60,268 bases of DNA from Tepidimonas fonticaldi (GTDB lineage Bacteria; Pseudomonadota; Gammaproteobacteria; Burkholderiales; Burkholderiaceae_C). The notes under the pieces are model-generated. The model was not told where the DNA came from, made no database searches, and saw only the letters and a list, made by a program, of their open reading frames with translations. The stretch lies in NCBI RefSeq assembly GCF_007556755.1, contig NZ_VJOO01000019.1, positions 1-60,268 of the forward strand. The letters are read 5' to 3'. Below are positions 17,590 to 27,795 of the stretch, piece after piece (position 1 is the stretch's first letter; each line of letters starts with the position of its first letter). A program made the translations under genes and the position numbers.

Positions 17590-18897
17590 GTGGAGATTTA
17601 CCTGGTCGGCGGCGCGGTGCGCGACGGCTTGCTTGGGGCTTTTCACCTGGCGCACCAGCGGCCCGACAGCGCCGCCCACGCCGACCGCGACTGGGTGGTG
17701 GTCGGCGCCACGCCCGAGGCGATGGTGGCGCAGGGCTTTCTGCCCGTGGGGCGGGACTTCCCCGTCTTTCTGCATCCGATCACGCGCGAGGAGTACGCGC
17801 TGGCGCGCACCGAGCGCAAGACCGCGCGCGGCTACCATGGCTTCGACTTCTTCGCCGACCCCGGCGTCACGCTGGAGCAGGACCTGGCGCGGCGGGACCT
17901 GACCATCAACGCCATGGCACTGCCCGCCGCGGCGCTGGATGCGCACGGTCGCTTCGATCCGGCCGATCCACGCCTGATCGACCCCTATGGCGGCCGGCGC
18001 GATCTGCGCGAGAAGGTGTTGCGCCATGTGACCCCGGCCTTTGCCGAGGACCCAGTGCGCATCCTGCGCATGGCGCGCTTCGCGGCGCGCTGGCCCGACT
18101 TTGCCGTGGCGCCCGAGACGATGGCGTTGATGCGCGCGATGGTGGAACACGGCGAGGTGGACCACCTGGTGCCCGAGCGGGTGTGGCAGGAGCTCTCGCG
18201 CGGGCTGATGGAGCAACGCCCCTCGCGCATGCTGGCGGTGCTGCGGGAGTGCGGAGCGTTGCGCGTGCTGCTGCCCGAGGTGGACCGCCTGTGGGGCGTG
18301 CCGCAGCGCGCCGACTACCACCCAGAGGTGGACACTGGCGTGCATGTGGGCATGGTGCTGGACATGAGCGCCCGCCTGGGCGCACCGCTGGCCACCCGCT
18401 ATGCCTGCCTGTGCCACGACCTGGGCAAAGGCACGACACCGCGGGACGTGCTGCCCCGCCACATCGGCCACGAGGAGCGTAGCGTCAAACTGCTGCGCGT
18501 GGTGAGCGAGCGCTGGCGCGTGCCGCGCGACTGCCGCGAGCTGGCCGAGGTGGTGGCGCGCGAGCATGGCCACATCCACCGCTGCGACACGCTGGGCGCC
18601 GCCGCCACCCTGCGCCTGCTGGAGCGGTGCGATGCGCTGCGCCGCCCCGAGCGGTTCGAACAGGTGCTGCTGGCCTGCGAATGCGATGCCCGCGGGCGCC
18701 TGCACCACGAAGCGCACCCCTACCCCCAGGCCACCCGCTTGCGGGCCGCCCTGCGCGCGGCGCTGGCGGTGGACACGGCCACCGTGGCGCAGCAGACGCA
18801 GGCCCGCCACCCCCATGCGCGCGACCTGGGCCTGCGCATCCGGGCGGCCATCGAACACGCGCGCCAGCACGCCGTCGCCGCGGCACTCGCGGCTTGA
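17590..18897 (+). CDS. cca: CCA tRNA nucleotidyltransferase (multifunctional)
   Basis: Adds or repairs the 3' CCA end of tRNAs. The class II polymerase head shows [14 protein letters not shown], the catalytic [23 protein letters not shown], and [12 protein letters not shown] with [18 protein letters not shown]-terminal HD domain ([14 protein letters not shown], HxxxE pattern) gives the phosphatase/phosphodiesterase activities of the long form. No ATG precedes the conserved start, so GTG 17590 (VEIYLVGG) is chosen, giving 435 residues. Spacing to the upstream repressor gene is 11 bp. Confidence 0.88.
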   Translation: MEIYLVGGAVRDGLLGAFHLAHQRPDSAAHADRDWVVVGATPEAMVAQGFLPVGRDFPVFLHPITREEYALARTERKTARGYHGFDFFADPGVTLEQDLARRDLTINAMALPAAALDAHGRFDPADPRLIDPYGGRRDLREKVLRHVTPAFAEDPVRILRMARFAARWPDFAVAPETMALMRAMVEHGEVDHLVPERVWQELSRGLMEQRPSRMLAVLRECGALRVLLPEVDRLWGVPQRADYHPEVDTGVHVGMVLDMSARLGAPLATRYACLCHDLGKGTTPRDVLPRHIGHEERSVKLLRVVSERWRVPRDCRELAEVVAREHGHIHRCDTLGAAATLRLLERCDALRRPERFEQVLLACECDARGRLHHEAHPYPQATRLRAALRAALAVDTATVAQQTQARHPHARDLGLRIRAAIEHARQHAVAAALAA

Positions 18898-18928
18898 GTG
18901 CCGCCCAGCCAGGGCCGGGCGGCGGGGT

Positions 18929-19378
18929 TCACTGCGCGCGGGCCAGGGCGGCCCCCACCCACCGCACGATGTCGGCCTGCCCCATGGCGCCCGCCTGACG
19001 GGCGACCTCGCGACCGCCGACGAACAGGGCCAGCGTCGGGATGCTGCGGATGCCAAAGCGCGCCGCCAGACCCTGCTCGTCCTCGGTGTTGACCTTGGCC
19101 AGCCGCACGCGCGGCTCCAGTTGCCGCGCGGCTGCCTCGAAGGCCGGGGCCATCATGCGGCACGGGCCGCACCACGGGGCCCAAAAATCCACCAGCACCG
19201 GAATCTGGCTGCGCCCAACGTGGCGTTCGAAGGCCTCGGCATCCAGCGCGACGGGGTGCCCATCGAACAGCGGGCGGTGGCAACGGCCGCAATCCGGCGC
19301 CTGGTCGAGCTGGTCGGCCCGGACCCGGTTGGTGGTGTGGCAATGGGGACAGACGATGTGCAGCGGCTCGGCGGTCAT
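18929..19378 (-). CDS. trxC: Thioredoxin 2 (zinc-finger thioredoxin)
   Basis: A 149-residue cytoplasmic disulfide reductase. An N-terminal rubredoxin-like zinc finger (CPHC at 10-13, CGRC at 30-33) precedes a thioredoxin domain with the active site WAPWCGPCRMM near residue 70 and the cis-Pro loop SIPTLALF. In Escherichia coli trxC is peroxide-induced. Here a CsoR-type operator at 19442 suggests persulfide control, fitting a role in reducing protein persulfides. Same strand as the DUF2905 and MidA-like genes upstream. Confidence 0.92.
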   Translation of the reverse strand: MTAEPLHIVCPHCHTTNRVRADQLDQAPDCGRCHRPLFDGHPVALDAEAFERHVGRSQIPVLVDFWAPWCGPCRMMAPAFEAAARQLEPRVRLAKVNTEDEQGLAARFGIRSIPTLALFVGGREVARQAGAMGQADIVRWVGAALARAQ

Positions 19379-19441
19379 GCAGCGCTCCAGGCAAAACGGT
19401 GATGCCCCTCAGATGGGGTGCAACGCGGCGGATTCAAGAGA

Positions 19442-19455
19442 TACCCCAGCGGGTA
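19442..19455. promoter_or_regulatory. CsoR-type operator upstream of trxC
   Basis: TACCCCAGCGGGTA fits TACCC-N4-GGGTA exactly and resembles the site at 17127 (TACCC-TAGA-GGGTA). It lies 64 bp before the trxC start in a 109-bp gap after the DUF2905 gene. Confidence 0.6.
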
Positions 19456-19487
19456 CACCACCCCCACCCCGCCCGAGCGCGTGGGCG

Positions 19488-19682
19488 TCAAATCCAGCGC
19501 GCGATCGCCGAGGCCAGCAGGCTCAGCACGATGGTGCTGGTCAGCGGGATGAACCACTCGCGCCCGAACAGGCGGAAGTGCAGATCCCCCGGCAGGCGCC
19601 CCAAGCCCAGGCGGCGTAGCAGCGGCGTCATCCAACTGATCAGCACCAGGGCCAGAAAAATGACGATCATCCAGCGGATCAT
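19488..19682 (-). CDS. DUF2905 small membrane protein
   Basis: Sixty-four residues with two hydrophobic helices (WMIVIFLALVLISWMTPLL and FIPLTSTIVLSLLASAIARWI) around a conserved GRLPGDLHFRLFGREWFIP loop, which is the DUF2905 hallmark. Function unknown; widespread in proteobacteria. It lies 12 bp downstream of the MidA-like gene and is probably in the same transcript. Confidence 0.85.
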   Translation of the reverse strand: MIRWMIVIFLALVLISWMTPLLRRLGLGRLPGDLHFRLFGREWFIPLTSTIVLSLLASAIARWI

Positions 19683-19694
19683 GAGCGGCCTCCG

Positions 19695-20828
19695 TCACAG
19701 GGTGTGGGTGCGGTCACCGTGGGCAAAGCCCATCGGCACCCAGCCCCGGCTGCTGGCGCGCGGCGCCAGGCCGATGACCTTGAACAGCTCGCCCATCTCG
19801 TGCTCATGCACCAGCTTCAGGGTCGCGGCGCGCTCGGGCAGCGGCGCCTCGTCCAGGCCGTCGAGCACCCCGGCATTCAGCAGAAAACGCCCCTGGCTGG
19901 TGTAGCCCAGCACCTCCAGCCCCACCTGCTGCGCCGCCAGGGCGATGCCGGTGAAATTGACGTGCGCGGTGATGTCCTTGCTGCCCACGTCGCTCAGTGG
20001 ATCGGCATCGGCGCGGTGCGCCCGGTGGCACATCAGCGTGCCCATCGCGCGTTGGGGGTGGTAGTACTCGTGCTCGGGAAACCCGTAGTCGATGAAGAAG
20101 GCCGCCCCGCGCCGCAGACGCTCGCCCACGGTGCGCACGAAGGCTTCGGCCTGCGGGTGCACTTCGGTCAGGTAGTCGTGCTCGCCCGGGATCTCCAGTG
20201 GCGGCCGGCGGTCGGTGGGTCGGTCCGCCCAGACCAGGCGCGCGGCGCTCGCATCCCACGCCACGCCGCGCTCGTGCCAGCGGCCGCCGACCCGGTGCAG
20301 CAGGGTCACGGGCATGGCGTCGAGCACCTCGTTGCCGATCAGCACCCCCTCCAGCGCGTCCGGCAGGCGGTCGTGCCAGGTCACGCGGTCGGCCCAGGGC
20401 GCCAGCCGCTCGGCCTGGCGTTCGCGCAGCGCGGCCGACAGCTCGACGATGTGGTAGCGCACGGCCTGAGCCCCCCCGGGGTCGGCCGCGGCCAGACCCG
20501 CCAGCACCTGGGCCGCCAGCGCGCCGTTGCCGGCGCCAAACTCCCACACCGCACGGGTGTCGGTCGCCCGCAGCGCCTGCGCCACCGCCCGCGCCAGCGT
20601 GGCGCCAAAGCGCGCGCTCAGCACGGGCGCGGTGACGAAGTCGCTGCCATCCCCCGGGCCGGTGCCAAAGACGGGCGCGCCGCGCGTGTAGTACCCCAGC
20701 CCCGGCGCGTACAAGGCCAGGGCCATGAAGCGCTCGAACGGCAGCCAGCCGCCGGCGGCGGCAATCTCGGCCACGATGCGCTCGCGCAGAATCCCCTGCG
20801 CCTGGGGGTCACCCGGTGCGGCTTGCAT
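19695..20828 (-). CDS. MidA/NDUFAF7-family SAM-dependent methyltransferase
   Basis: A 377-residue class I methyltransferase related to the mitochondrial complex I assembly factor NDUFAF7, which methylates an arginine of a complex I subunit. Motifs are FMALALYAPGLGYYTRG, DFVTAPVLSARFGATLARAV, VWEFGAGNGALAAQVL (SAM site), GNEVLDAMPV, FFIDYGFPEHEYYHPQRAMGTLMCHRAHRA and the end VIGLAPRA. ATG 20828 (MQAAPG) is preferred over an upstream TTG at 20840. Bacterial target unknown, plausibly complex I. Confidence 0.85.
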   Translation of the reverse strand: MQAAPGDPQAQGILRERIVAEIAAAGGWLPFERFMALALYAPGLGYYTRGAPVFGTGPGDGSDFVTAPVLSARFGATLARAVAQALRATDTRAVWEFGAGNGALAAQVLAGLAAADPGGAQAVRYHIVELSAALRERQAERLAPWADRVTWHDRLPDALEGVLIGNEVLDAMPVTLLHRVGGRWHERGVAWDASAARLVWADRPTDRRPPLEIPGEHDYLTEVHPQAEAFVRTVGERLRRGAAFFIDYGFPEHEYYHPQRAMGTLMCHRAHRADADPLSDVGSKDITAHVNFTGIALAAQQVGLEVLGYTSQGRFLLNAGVLDGLDEAPLPERAATLKLVHEHEMGELFKVIGLAPRASSRGWVPMGFAHGDRTHTL

Positions 20829-20918
20829 AATCGGCCCCAATTGTCGCCGTGATCGTGGCCGCGTTCATGGCCGCAGACGCCCCCGGACACCCCGCACCCG
20901 CACGTTCCGACCCCTCCC

Positions 20919-21737
20919 ATGACCGTTGCCGTCCCCTCGACACCCCGCTGGGCTCTGGTCACCGGCGCCGCGCAGCGCCTGGGGCGCGAGATCGCCCTGG
21001 CCCTCGCCCGCCAGGGCTGGCACGTGGCGGTGCACTATCACCGCTCGGCCGACGCCGCGCAGCGCACGGTGGCCGAGCTGCAGGCCCTGGGGGTGAATGC
21101 GGTGGCCGTGGCGCAGGCGCTGGACGCCCCGGGCGCCGCAGACGCGTTGCTGGCCGCCGTGCGCACCGCCACGGGGGCCATCCCCCGGTGCGTGGTCAAC
21201 AACGCCTCGACCTTCGAGCCCGACGCGGGCACCGACGTCACCGAGGAGGGGCTGCTGCGCCAGTTGCGCGTCAACACGGTGGTGCCGGTGCTGCTCGGCC
21301 GGGCGCTGTGGTCGGCACTGGACGGGGCGGACGCGCAGGCGATCGACGCCGCACCGGGGGCGTACAGCGTGGTCCATGTGCTGGACCAGAAGGTGCACAA
21401 CCTGAACCCGGACTACTTCTCGTACACCATCAGCAAGCTGGCGCTGGAGCGCACGGTGGCATTGCAGGCGCAGGCGCTGGCGCCGCGGGTGCGGGTGTGC
21501 GGCGTCTCGCCCGGGCTGATCTACGTCAGCGGCCCGCAGTCGGAGGCCAATTTCCAGCGGGCGCGCTGCGTCAACCTGTTGCGCGCGCCCATCGACCCCG
21601 CGCGCGTGGCCCAGACCGTCGCCTTTCTGGCCGACAACCCCAGCCTCAACGGCGCCGTGGTGCCGGTGGACAACGGCCAGCATCTGGTGCCGCTGGCCCG
21701 CGATGTCATGTTCGTGGTGGGAGACGACGCGCCATGA
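20919..21737 (+). CDS. SDR oxidoreductase, FolM/pteridine reductase-like
   Basis: A 272-residue short-chain dehydrogenase. The cofactor motif is TGAAQRLGREIAL: the Arg in TGxxxRLG is typical of pteridine reductases and FolM dihydromonapterin reductases, and not of general SDRs (TGxxxGIG). NNASTFEPD and the catalytic YTISK are present. It overlaps the following FolB-like gene by four bases (ATGA), so it is translationally coupled to pterin metabolism. It likely reduces dihydromonapterin or dihydrofolate using NADPH. Confidence 0.8.
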   Translation: MTVAVPSTPRWALVTGAAQRLGREIALALARQGWHVAVHYHRSADAAQRTVAELQALGVNAVAVAQALDAPGAADALLAAVRTATGAIPRCVVNNASTFEPDAGTDVTEEGLLRQLRVNTVVPVLLGRALWSALDGADAQAIDAAPGAYSVVHVLDQKVHNLNPDYFSYTISKLALERTVALQAQALAPRVRVCGVSPGLIYVSGPQSEANFQRARCVNLLRAPIDPARVAQTVAFLADNPSLNGAVVPVDNGQHLVPLARDVMFVVGDDAP

Positions 21738-22147
21738 GTTCCGCCCTGCTCGCCTTCGCCGCACTGGACCCGCGGCTGGCCACCGAATGCCGCGCCATGC
21801 GGCTGGTCCGCCACGAGCGGCCGGTGCGCATCGGCATCCACGACTTCGAACGCACCGGCGCGCAGCGGCTGTGGTTCGACGTCGATCTGTGCGTGCGGCT
21901 GGCGCATGCGCCGGCGGCGCGCGACCACATCGGCGAGACGCTGGATTACGACTTCATCCGCGAGGTGATCGCCGAGCTGGCCGAGCGCCAGCACTTCGAG
22001 CTGCAGGAGACGCTGTGCGACGCGATCGTGGCGCGGCTGGCGGCGCAGCCCGGTGTGCAGGCGGTGCGCGTGGCCACCGGCAAGCCCGACGTCTACCCCG
22101 ACTGCGAGAGCGTCGGCGTCGAGCGCGTCCACCTCAACCCGTGGTGA
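21734..22147 (+). CDS. folB: Dihydroneopterin aldolase-like protein (FolB 1)
   Basis: A 137-residue T-fold protein. VRIGIHDFERTGAQRLWFDVDLCV matches the FolB start (usual IGVxxxERxxxQ), then TLDYDFIREVIAELAERQHFELQETLCDAIVARL, with the pterin-anchoring Glu in the LQETLCDAI helix, and a conserved end. Dihydroneopterin aldolase/epimerase makes 6-hydroxymethyl-dihydropterin in folate synthesis. A second, divergent FolB-like gene follows 7 bp later. Confidence 0.82.
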   Translation: MSSALLAFAALDPRLATECRAMRLVRHERPVRIGIHDFERTGAQRLWFDVDLCVRLAHAPAARDHIGETLDYDFIREVIAELAERQHFELQETLCDAIVARLAAQPGVQAVRVATGKPDVYPDCESVGVERVHLNPW

Positions 22148-22154
22148 GCCCGCC

Positions 22155-22562
22155 ATGACCCGCCCCGACACCGCCGCGGCCGCCGACACCGCGCGCCAGA
22201 AAATCGGCCGCCAGGTGCTGGCGCTGACCGGCCTGCGCTTCAACGCCAACCTGGGCATCCTGGAGCACGAGCGCCAGGGGCCGCAGCCCATCCAGGTGGA
22301 TGCCGAGCTGAATCAGGGCTTTCAGCCGCTGATGCCGCACGACGACGACATCCACCATGTGCTGGACTACCGCAAGGTGCGCCAGATCATCATCGACGAG
22401 TGCACCGCCGAGCACGTCAACCTGCTGGAGAGTCTGATCGGCAAACTCGCGCACCGGCTGATGCAACTGCCCGGTGTGATCGGCGTGCGCGTGCGCATCG
22501 CCAAACTGGAAATCTTCGACGACTGCGAGGTGGCGATCCGCATGGAATGCGGTCAGTGGTGA
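22155..22562 (+). CDS. Second FolB-like protein
   Basis: A 135-residue T-fold protein in tandem with FolB 1. [27 protein letters not shown] matches the FolB first strand-helix region, [40 protein letters not shown] carries the expected Glu in LLESL, and [20 protein letters not shown] ends the fold. It differs strongly from its neighbour, so it is not a recent duplicate. It may be an epimerase, a folate enzyme with another pterin, or a subunit of a hetero-oligomer. Confidence 0.78.
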   Translation: MTRPDTAAAADTARQKIGRQVLALTGLRFNANLGILEHERQGPQPIQVDAELNQGFQPLMPHDDDIHHVLDYRKVRQIIIDECTAEHVNLLESLIGKLAHRLMQLPGVIGVRVRIAKLEIFDDCEVAIRMECGQW

Positions 22563-22620
22563 GCGCACGCGCGCCGTTTGCGGGACAATCGCCGACCGAT
22601 TCCGCCACACATTCCGCCCC

Positions 22621-23550
22621 ATGGACGTCGCGTTCGAGAACCGCAAGCTGGAAAAGCGCCTGTGCCGCCTGGTCGGCCAGGCCATCGACGACTACCGCAT
22701 GATCGAGGACGGCGACCGCGTGATGGTCTGCCTCTCGGGCGGCAAAGACAGCTACTCGCTGCTGGACATCCTGATGCGGCTGCAGCGGCGCGCGCCGGCG
22801 CGCTTCGAGCTGATCGCCGTCAACCTCGACCAGAAGCAGCCCGGCTTTCCGGCCGAGGTGCTGCCCAACTACCTCAAGGGCCTGGGCATCCGCTTTCATA
22901 TCGAGACGCAGGACACCTACTCCATCGTCAAGCAGGTCATCCCCGAAGGCAAGACGATGTGCAGCCTGTGCAGCCGGCTGCGCCGCGGCATCCTCTACCG
23001 CGTCGCGCGCGAACTGGGCGCCACCAAGATCGCGCTGGGCCACCACCGCGACGACATCCTGCAGACGCTGCTGCTCAACATGTTCTTCGGCGCCAAGCTC
23101 AAGGGCATGCCGCCCAAGCTGGTCAGCGACAACGGCGAGCACGTCGTCATCCGCCCGCTGGCCTACGTGCCGGAGAAGGACCTGATCCGCTGGGCGCAGG
23201 TGCGCCAGTTCCCCATCATCCCCTGCACCCTGTGCGGCAGCCAGGACAATCTGCAGCGCAAACAGGTCGGCGACCTGCTGCGCGAGTGGGACCGGCGCTT
23301 CCCCGGCCGCATCGACAACATGCTCAAGGCGCTGCAGAACGTGGTCCCCAGCCATTTGATGGACCGCGGGCTGTACGACTTTGCCGGCGTGCGCGCCACC
23401 GGCCGCCCGGATGCGGACGGCGACCATGCCTTCGATGCAGAGGAACTGCCGATGCCGCAGCCCTTTGCCGCCACGCCGGACGAGGACGATGCCCCGCCCG
23501 CCACACCGGGCCCCGAACGCCGGGTGTTCGCCCTGACGCCGGAGGACTGA
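22621..23550 (+). CDS. ttcA: tRNA 2-thiocytidine(32) synthetase
   Basis: ATP- and iron-sulfur-dependent thiolation of C32 in tRNA. The PP-loop [13 protein letters not shown] is near residue 39. CSLC (about 122-125) and CTLC (about 213-216) are the expected cluster and sulfur-transfer cysteines, with [16 protein letters not shown] between them. The last 50 residues are an acidic, poorly conserved tail. Length 309. It follows the FolB-like genes by 58 bp and leads into a lipoprotein gene 1 bp after its stop. Confidence 0.92.
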   Translation: MDVAFENRKLEKRLCRLVGQAIDDYRMIEDGDRVMVCLSGGKDSYSLLDILMRLQRRAPARFELIAVNLDQKQPGFPAEVLPNYLKGLGIRFHIETQDTYSIVKQVIPEGKTMCSLCSRLRRGILYRVARELGATKIALGHHRDDILQTLLLNMFFGAKLKGMPPKLVSDNGEHVVIRPLAYVPEKDLIRWAQVRQFPIIPCTLCGSQDNLQRKQVGDLLREWDRRFPGRIDNMLKALQNVVPSHLMDRGLYDFAGVRATGRPDADGDHAFDAEELPMPQPFAATPDEDDAPPATPGPERRVFALTPED

Positions 23551-23551
23551 T

Positions 23552-24199
23552 GTGACACGCGCCCGGCGATGGGGGTGGCTGGGGGCGCTGCTGGCGGCCG
23601 CGGCCCTGCTGGGCGGCTGCGCCACGCCGCTTCGGCTGGAGCACACCGTGCGCAGCCAAGCGGCCTGGGCGCCGACCGCCCGCCCCGCCACCGGCGACCG
23701 CTACCTGTTCGAGCGCCTGCCATCGCAGCGCAGCGGCGACGCCATGCGCGAGCAGGACGCCCTGGAGTCGCTGGCCGAGCCGCTGCTGGCCGCCAAGGGT
23801 TTGCAGCGCGCCGAGGCCGCGCCCGGGGCGGGGGTCAGCGCCGTGCCGTGGGGCGTGCAGCTGGTCGCGCGCTCGGTCAAGTACCCCTACGCGCCGTGGG
23901 ACGCCCCCGAGCCGCGCCCCGGCTGGATGCCGTATGGCCAGGTCATCGTCGGCCGCGGGGTCGTCACGTCGCTCGGCCTGCAGTGGCAGGTGCGCCCGCC
24001 CTACTATGTGCGTGAGCTGGCGCTGACCGTGCGCGACCGCCGCAGCGGCGAGGTGGTGTACGAAACCCGCGCCACGCAGGACGGCCCGTGGGCCGATGCG
24101 CCGACGCTCTGGCGCGCGCTGCTGGAAGCGGCGCTGGAGGGCTTTCCCGATCCGCCCCCCGGCCCGCGCCGCGTGGTCATCGAAGCGCCCCGGCCCTGA
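23552..24199 (+). CDS. DUF4136-like lipoprotein
   Basis: A 215-residue protein starting at GTG 23552, one base after ttcA. The lipobox LLGGCA (Cys near residue 23) indicates a membrane-anchored lipoprotein. The body (YLFERLPSQR..., VQLVARSVKYPYAPW, YYVRELALTVRDRRSGEVVYETRATQDGPW) fits the DUF4136 pattern. Function unknown. Convergent with cheV. Confidence 0.65.
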   Translation: MTRARRWGWLGALLAAAALLGGCATPLRLEHTVRSQAAWAPTARPATGDRYLFERLPSQRSGDAMREQDALESLAEPLLAAKGLQRAEAAPGAGVSAVPWGVQLVARSVKYPYAPWDAPEPRPGWMPYGQVIVGRGVVTSLGLQWQVRPPYYVRELALTVRDRRSGEVVYETRATQDGPWADAPTLWRALLEAALEGFPDPPPGPRRVVIEAPRP

Positions 24200-24230
24200 A
24201 CCGTCCCGGGGGCTTATCCCCAGTGGTGGA

Positions 24231-25214
24231 TCACGTCGACGCGGCCGCCTTGGCCAGCACCTGGCGCAGGGTCTCGGCCAGTTCCTTGGCCGCGAACTTG
24301 GCGACATAGCCGTCGGCGCCGGCGCGCTGCACATGCTGCTCGTTGGTGTCGCCGGTCAAGGACGAGTGGATGATGACCGGTATCGTGCGCAGCGCCGGGT
24401 CGCCCTTGATGCTGCGCGTGAGGGTGAAGCCGTCCATCTCGGGCATCTCCAGATCGCTGAGCACCACCGCCACACGGTCCGTGACGGGCACGCCCTTGGC
24501 CCGGCAATCGGCGGCCAGATCCTGCAGGGTGGACCAAGCCTCCTGCCCGTTCTTGGTCATGATGTAGGGCAGGTTCAGCGCCTTGAGCTCCTGCTCGATC
24601 ATGGTGCGGGCGACGAAGGAATCGTCGGCCGCCAGCACCACCGCACCGGGCTTGAGGCGCGGCCCGGTGCCCACGTCCTCTTTCTTGACTTCCAGGGCCT
24701 CGCTGGGCATGACGCGCTGCAGGATGGACTCCACGTCCAGCACCTGCACCAGCTTGACGCCGCCCTGCCCGTCGTCGAGCCGCGCGATGCTCGTGACCAG
24801 CCCGCGCGCCACCGACGCCGTGTGGTCGGCCGGCAGGATCTTGCCCCAGTCCAGCCGCACGATGTCCTCCACCGACTCGGCCGCAAAGGCTTGGGTAGAA
24901 CGGGCAAACTCCGTCACCAGCATCAGGTTGAGCCCCGTCTCGGGCGTGCAGCCGATGACCGCCGGCAAATCGATCACGGGGATGACCTGGCCGCGCAGGT
25001 TGACCATGCCCAGCACATGCTGCGGCGCGCCCGCCATGGCCGTCAGCGCCGGCATGGCCACGATCTCGCGCACCTTGAAGACGTTGATACCGAACAGCTC
25101 CGCGCGCTCGCCCCCGGGCGCCTTGCCGAGCCGGAACAACAGCATCTCGAACTTGTTGGAGCCGGTCAGATTGGTCCGTTCGTCGACTTCTTTCTGGAAT
25201 GCGATGCCGCTCAT
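24231..25214 (-). CDS. cheV: Chemotaxis coupling protein CheV
   Basis: Couples chemoreceptors to CheA. The 327-residue protein has an N-terminal CheW domain (FGINVFKVREIV, MVNLRGQVIPVIDLP) and a C-terminal receiver (VVLAADDSF with the acidic pair, phosphoacceptor Asp in VVLSDLEMPEMDGF, switch Thr/Lys region). The ATG at 25214 is preferred over the open frame upstream, because MSGIAFQKEVDERTNLTGSNKFE is the conserved start. No other che genes are in the window. Confidence 0.9.
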   Translation of the reverse strand: MSGIAFQKEVDERTNLTGSNKFEMLLFRLGKAPGGERAELFGINVFKVREIVAMPALTAMAGAPQHVLGMVNLRGQVIPVIDLPAVIGCTPETGLNLMLVTEFARSTQAFAAESVEDIVRLDWGKILPADHTASVARGLVTSIARLDDGQGGVKLVQVLDVESILQRVMPSEALEVKKEDVGTGPRLKPGAVVLAADDSFVARTMIEQELKALNLPYIMTKNGQEAWSTLQDLAADCRAKGVPVTDRVAVVLSDLEMPEMDGFTLTRSIKGDPALRTIPVIIHSSLTGDTNEQHVQRAGADGYVAKFAAKELAETLRQVLAKAAAST

Positions 25215-25330
25215 GGAGACGCCTTTACGGGGTTGGGGGCTGGATCGGTCTGCCTGCCATCGGGGATCGGGGCTGACCGAGGCGGCTACCATTCTAGGCA
25301 GTTCCATCGGCCCTGAGCAAGGCAACCTTC

Positions 25331-25987
25331 ATGCACGTCACCCGCATTCTGGCCATTCGTCACGGCGAGACCGCCTGGAACCGCGATGCGCGCATTCAGG
25401 GCCAGATCGACATTCCGCTCAACGACACGGGACACTGGCAGGCCGAACGCACCGCCGCCGCCCTGGCCGATGAGCCGATCGACGCCCTCTACAGCAGCGA
25501 CCTGAGCCGCGCGCGGCAGACGGCAGAGGCCCTCGCGCGCCAGCGCGGACTGGCGGTGCAGACGCACCCCGGCCTGCGCGAGCGCCACTTCGGCGCCTTC
25601 CAGGGCCGCACCTGGGCCGAGCTGGAGCAGGAGCACCCCGACGTCGTGCACGCGTGGAAGACGCGCGTGCCGGACTTCGCCCCGCCCGGCGGCGAGTCGC
25701 TGCTGGCGCTGCGCGCGCGGGTGGAAGCGACGTTCGCGGAGCTGGCCGCGCGCCACCCGGGACAGGCGATCGCGGTGGTGGCGCACGGCGGCGTGCTGGA
25801 CATCCTGTACCGCGCCGCGGCGCGCGTGGACCTGCAGGCGCCGCGCGCCTGGGCGATGGGCAACGCCGCCATCCACCGCCTGCTGTGGACCGCCGACAGC
25901 GGCTTTGCGCTGCTGTCCTGGGGCGACACGCGCCACCTGGAGGAAGCCGACGAGGCCGGCCCGCGCGACGAGCAGGCCGCGGCCTGA
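25331..25987 (+). CDS. Histidine phosphatase family protein
   Basis: A 218-residue phosphoglycerate-mutase-like phosphatase. The catalytic RHGETAWN is at residues 10-17, the second conserved pair appears in LYSSDLSRARQTAE, and the second catalytic His is in VVAHGGVLDILYRA. Whether it acts as a phosphoglycerate mutase, a cobalamin/alpha-ribazole phosphatase or a general phosphatase cannot be told. Confidence 0.85.
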   Translation: MHVTRILAIRHGETAWNRDARIQGQIDIPLNDTGHWQAERTAAALADEPIDALYSSDLSRARQTAEALARQRGLAVQTHPGLRERHFGAFQGRTWAELEQEHPDVVHAWKTRVPDFAPPGGESLLALRARVEATFAELAARHPGQAIAVVAHGGVLDILYRAAARVDLQAPRAWAMGNAAIHRLLWTADSGFALLSWGDTRHLEEADEAGPRDEQAAA

Positions 25988-26021
25988 CGCCGCGCCCGCG
26001 CGGCGGCGGCCGGCGCGCCGC

Positions 26022-27089
<1,068 letters not shown>

Positions 27090-27117
27090 GCCTGCCGCCT
27101 TCGTCTGGAACCCTGCG

Positions 27118-27696
27118 TCACTTGGCCAGCGCCTTCAGCGCCAGCTTGATCCCCTCAGCCACGCCGACGCCGGCCGGCAGCCCCTTGATCGCCGCGGCGG
27201 CCTCGCGCTCGCTGTAACCCAGCGCCAGCAGCGCCTGCTGGATGTCGGCCTGCGCATCGTCCAGCGGCGCGCCGGCCGCCACCGGCCCCAGGTCGGGCGC
27301 AAGGCGCCCGCGCAGCTCCAGCAGCAGCCGCTCGGCGGTCTTCTTGCCGATGCCCGGGATCTTGATGAGCCGGCCGGCCTCCTGCGCCGCCACGGCCTGG
27401 GCGAGCTCGGCCACGCTCAGGCCCGACAGCACCGCCAGCGCCGTGCGCGGCCCCACGCCGCCGATCTTGATCAGCTCGCGAAACGCGCCGCGCTCGGCCG
27501 TGGTGGCAAAGCCGTAGAGCAGCTGCGCATCCTCGCGCACCACCAGGTGGGTCAGCAGCGCCACCGGCTGGCCCAGCGCCGGCAGACCGTAGAAGGTGCT
27601 CATCGGCACCTCCACCTCGTAGCCGACGCCGCCGCAGTCCACCAGGATCTGCGGCGGCTGCTTGTCGATCAGGGTGCCCGTCAATTTGCCTATCAT
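27118..27696 (-). CDS. ruvA: Holliday junction DNA-binding subunit RuvA
   Basis: A 192-residue tetrameric junction-binding protein. [28 protein letters not shown] begins the OB fold. Two helix-hairpin-helix motifs follow ([17 protein letters not shown] and [19 protein letters not shown]), then the flexible C-terminal domain that contacts RuvB. ATG 27696 is set by the conserved MIGKL start. The gene is divergent from the phoH-ybeY fusion, with 99 bp between. Confidence 0.95.
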   Translation of the reverse strand: MIGKLTGTLIDKQPPQILVDCGGVGYEVEVPMSTFYGLPALGQPVALLTHLVVREDAQLLYGFATTAERGAFRELIKIGGVGPRTALAVLSGLSVAELAQAVAAQEAGRLIKIPGIGKKTAERLLLELRGRLAPDLGPVAAGAPLDDAQADIQQALLALGYSEREAAAAIKGLPAGVGVAEGIKLALKALAK

Positions 27697-27795
27697 TGCC
27701 CCACCTTGCGCCGCTGCGCGCCCGACCGCCACCAGGGTGGCCGGGCGCGCCGGGCCGGCGCCCTCGCCAGCCCACCTCACCGGGGATTATCCGCC

